A stretch of DNA of 64,000 nt, taken from contig NC_081844.1 of the NCBI RefSeq assembly GCF_963259705.1, forward strand, positions 37,513,341 to 37,577,340, given 5' to 3'. This stretch comes from Myotis daubentonii. Its lineage: Eukaryota > Chordata > Mammalia > Chiroptera > Vespertilionidae. The position numbers and the translations under genes are program-made. Position 1 is the first letter of the stretch; each line of letters opens with the position of its first letter. The notes beneath the pieces were generated by a model. It had not been told where the DNA came from, did not search any database, and saw only the letters and a list, made by a program, of their open reading frames with translations. This document shows, one piece after another, positions 61,686 to 64,000 of the stretch.

Positions 61686-63688
61686 ACCATCCCACCAGGC
61701 TGCCAACCATGTGTGGAGGAAGTCTATGTCCTGTCACCAGACAACTTGGGTCACTTTAAATCCCAAGGAAGCAAAGGTTTAGGGGAGGAAGTGCATGTAC
61801 CTCTATCAGGGGCGGGGGGCCATATGAGGGGCAGCCTTGAGAGGACCTGGACATCACAACTCCCTTCTGTGACCCCCGGGACTGCAGAGTGTTGGACAGA
61901 AAACACTGGTCAGATTCCAGTTCTTTTTCTTTCTATCCCTTTGCCAGAGAGGATATGTTCTCTGGCTATAGAGAGGGTCATGCTGGAGGCTTTATAGAGC
62001 AGCCCCTCTCCCCAGGTCCTCTATGTGACCTTGGCCACCAGGCTCCACTTTGGCAGTTCCTGGCGAGCCCCACTCTGGGAAGGACATGATCTGATCAGGC
62101 CGTGGGGCTGAACACAGGTGGCAGCTTGGGGACCTCCCAGCCCTGACATTTTGCAGCTCAGGACAGGGTCCTGGCTAGAGTACCTCCCCTCTGAATCCTG
62201 AGGGAGTGAAATGGAAGCTACTAGATAGCAGGGCCACAAGCACACATGAGCCAGGCAAGGGCCACTACCCCCCACCACAAACCAGCTCAGAACAAAGCAT
62301 CTTGAGTTGACTCATCCCCTTTCCCACAAACCAAGTGCACTCACTTCAGGCCTTGAGGCTCCCTGCTTTGGGACAGGCCTGACTCTTCCACCTTCAAGCA
62401 TCTCTGCTCCAAAAGTGCCTCTGCTGTTTCCCACACCTGTCCCCTCTGCCAAGACCCTGAACTTCCTGGCAGTGCACTCTCTGCAAGTCCCAGTGCCCAC
62501 CCTCATGGCCCAGCCCCATACAGCCTGCCCTGTCCCCAGAGTGGAAGTGCCACTGACACTTGAGCTCCTCACACTCTGACCAGCCCTGCATGGCACTCAG
62601 CATTCTTGCCTCAGAGTGGACAGACTTGTGTTTTCTGCCTCCACCCTCAAGATCCCCCACATAAAGTCTTTCTGTCCTAGAAGTTCCACACTGGGACAAT
62701 TTGGTGAGGTGTGGGCGTGCAGCTGATCCAGGCCTGGTGGATCCACATTGTCTGGCCACTTGGCACCTCCCCTCCTGCTGCTGTCCCCTCACTTACTGTC
62801 CAGTGCCCTGCTGCCAGTTCCTGGAGCTGCCCCTCATCATCCCAGCCTAAGGATCCCCCACCCGAGGCCCTTTCATCCACCATCACCATTCCTAGATCAC
62901 GCTTTGCTGAGCTCATCTCCTACTGGCCCCTTCTCTTTGCTCAGCTGACAGGTGCCTTCTCTGACCACTCATCTTACCTAACAAAGGGCCCCCCTCGGTG
63001 TCTTCTGTCACACCAGCTGCTTGTTTTCCTTGACTCTGGGGACACGCGGTGCAGTACTGATGAGTGCTCATGACTGACTGGTGCGACCCACTCAGCCTCT
63101 CTTGCCTGGGGTTCCCTGTGCCCAGGGTGGCAGCAAAGGCTGGTCTCAATGGCAGTCCAGGAAGGCCCTAGCAGCGGGCCATGGAGAGCCCATTTGGAGG
63201 TGCTTAGAATGCCAAGAATGGTGAGAGGGAGCCCACCGAGCCAGCCCTGCAGGTGGCCGGCCTCTTGGCTGTGGGATCAGAGTGGACACCCAGCCTTCTC
63301 ATCCAGCCCCCACGGCAAGCATACTTTCCCGGGGGGCCTGTCCCCATGAGCAGTGTAACTAACCAACTTAGGCTGATGGCCAAGGCCAAAGGGGCCCATG
63401 GGCCACGCCAGGACCATAGGGGAGAGCGAGCAAAGAGAAAAACGGGGCAAGAGTGGATCTTCAAAACACCTACCATTCTGCACCCTGAACTCTGTTCCTC
63501 CCGGGATGGAAAGCAGGACACAAGGGCCCAGCACCGATTTCCAGCCACCTGTTCACAGGGAGAAGTGCCTCTGAGCAGGGCATGCCCCATGTGTGCAGCA
63601 GTGTGTGGGCATCCTCCTGCAGGTCGGCAATGGCAGAAGGAAGTGCGGATGTTGGAAGGAGGAAGGGATAGGACCTCAATGTGTATCA
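61686..63688. other. Unique sequence, no gene recognised
   Basis: About 2 kb of moderate GC, C-rich between 62300 and 63000. No repeat family recognised. Open frames of 120-205 codons overlap on both strands without domains. An unrecognised non-coding exon cannot be excluded. Confidence 0.4.
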
Positions 63689-63689
63689 G

Positions 63690-63962
63690 TAAGGGAATAA
63701 ATGAATACATCTTGGTGCATCACCAAATTGTTTCACTTTGGCTATCGAACAACAGAATAAATGCAGCTTTAAAAAATAGCGAGATAGATTGTATTTCTGA
63801 CTTGAGAAATGTCCATGGTGAGAAAAGCAAGTTGCAGAACAATGCGTTCCCAATTATCCCACTTTTGTAAAATAAAATCTACGTATCTGTACATGAGTTT
63901 GGCTAAGCACAGGTTTAAAACAGTCTGGAAGTTTACACCACACCAATAGTTACCAGCCATCA
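63690..63962 (+). mobile_element. Old L1 3' end
   Basis: GAATACATCTTGGTGCATCA, ATAAATGCAGCTTTAAAAAA, TAGCGAGATAGATTGTATTT, GAAAAGCAAGTTGCAGAACA, CCCACTTTTGTAAAATAAAA. Matches an L1M-type 3' UTR. It runs near the window edge. Confidence 0.7.
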
Positions 63963-64000
63963 ACTTTGCAAGGGGAGATGGGGACAGCAGCCAGGAAGAG

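Noticed and set aside
63253..63870. 205-codon open frame on the + strand
   Set aside because: Its last 60 codons are L1 3' UTR sequence. No domain in the rest.
1..64000. Prokaryotic operons or a defence system
   Set aside because: CpG depletion, MIR/L2/L1/VES content and absence of dense coding show a mammalian nuclear region.

Overview
The window is mammalian nuclear DNA and its repeats point to a vesper bat (Vespertilionidae). It carries about eleven tRNA-derived SINEs, mostly of the bat VES type (tRNA-like head with A and B boxes, pyrimidine-rich tail, AATAAA-type end). It also has a short non-autonomous Helitron of the HeliBat kind (5' TC, 3' hairpin plus CTAG, A|T target), mariner-type MITEs with TA target duplications, and several short hAT elements with 8-bp duplications. 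HeliBat elements are known essentially from vespertilionid bats. Under these lie the usual old mammalian layers: MIR, L2, MER5/Charlie-like hATs, Tigger, MaLR LTRs and old L1 3' ends.

I could not support any host protein-coding exon, tRNA, rRNA or snRNA gene. The long open frames are either transposon protein remnants or chance frames in GC-rich DNA. The window is best read as intergenic or intronic. The best sign of a nearby host gene is a CpG-island-like block at about 8.52-8.89 kb, with a CRE-like site and a splice-donor-like GTGAGT, followed by a weaker CpG cluster at about 41.95-42.36 kb.

Layout: 0-9 kb holds a hAT MITE, simple repeats, MIRs, two VES SINEs and the CpG island. 9-13 kb is mostly unique with an L2 and an L1 tail. 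13.3-15.3 kb packs three different non-autonomous hATs, two with perfect 8-bp duplications. 18.9-21.5 kb holds two multi-level transposon nests. 22-28 kb mixes MIR/L2, a MER5-like element and a decayed hAT transposase C-terminus. 28.5-32.2 kb has a Tigger1 end and a 1.8-kb Tigger whose transposase tail is interrupted by an in-frame purine microsatellite and a VES SINE. 33-42 kb is mainly unique with MIR/L2/VES. 42.6-44 kb is an L1 3' end containing a retrovirus-like R-U5/primer-binding-site fragment flanked by a 15-18-bp repeat. 45-55 kb is mostly unique with VES, L1 and L2 copies. 55.6-59.1 kb is an L1 cluster that includes a broken ORF1 and an ORF2 with a complete endonuclease domain, joined to an inverted ORF2 segment. 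59-64 kb has an MLT1-like LTR, a Charlie-like element, a MIR and an L1 tail.

No system of co-operating host genes is visible. The interest lies in the transposon archaeology, the orphan CpG island and a few unexplained local repeats. All family names come from recognising sequence patterns by eye, without a database search.
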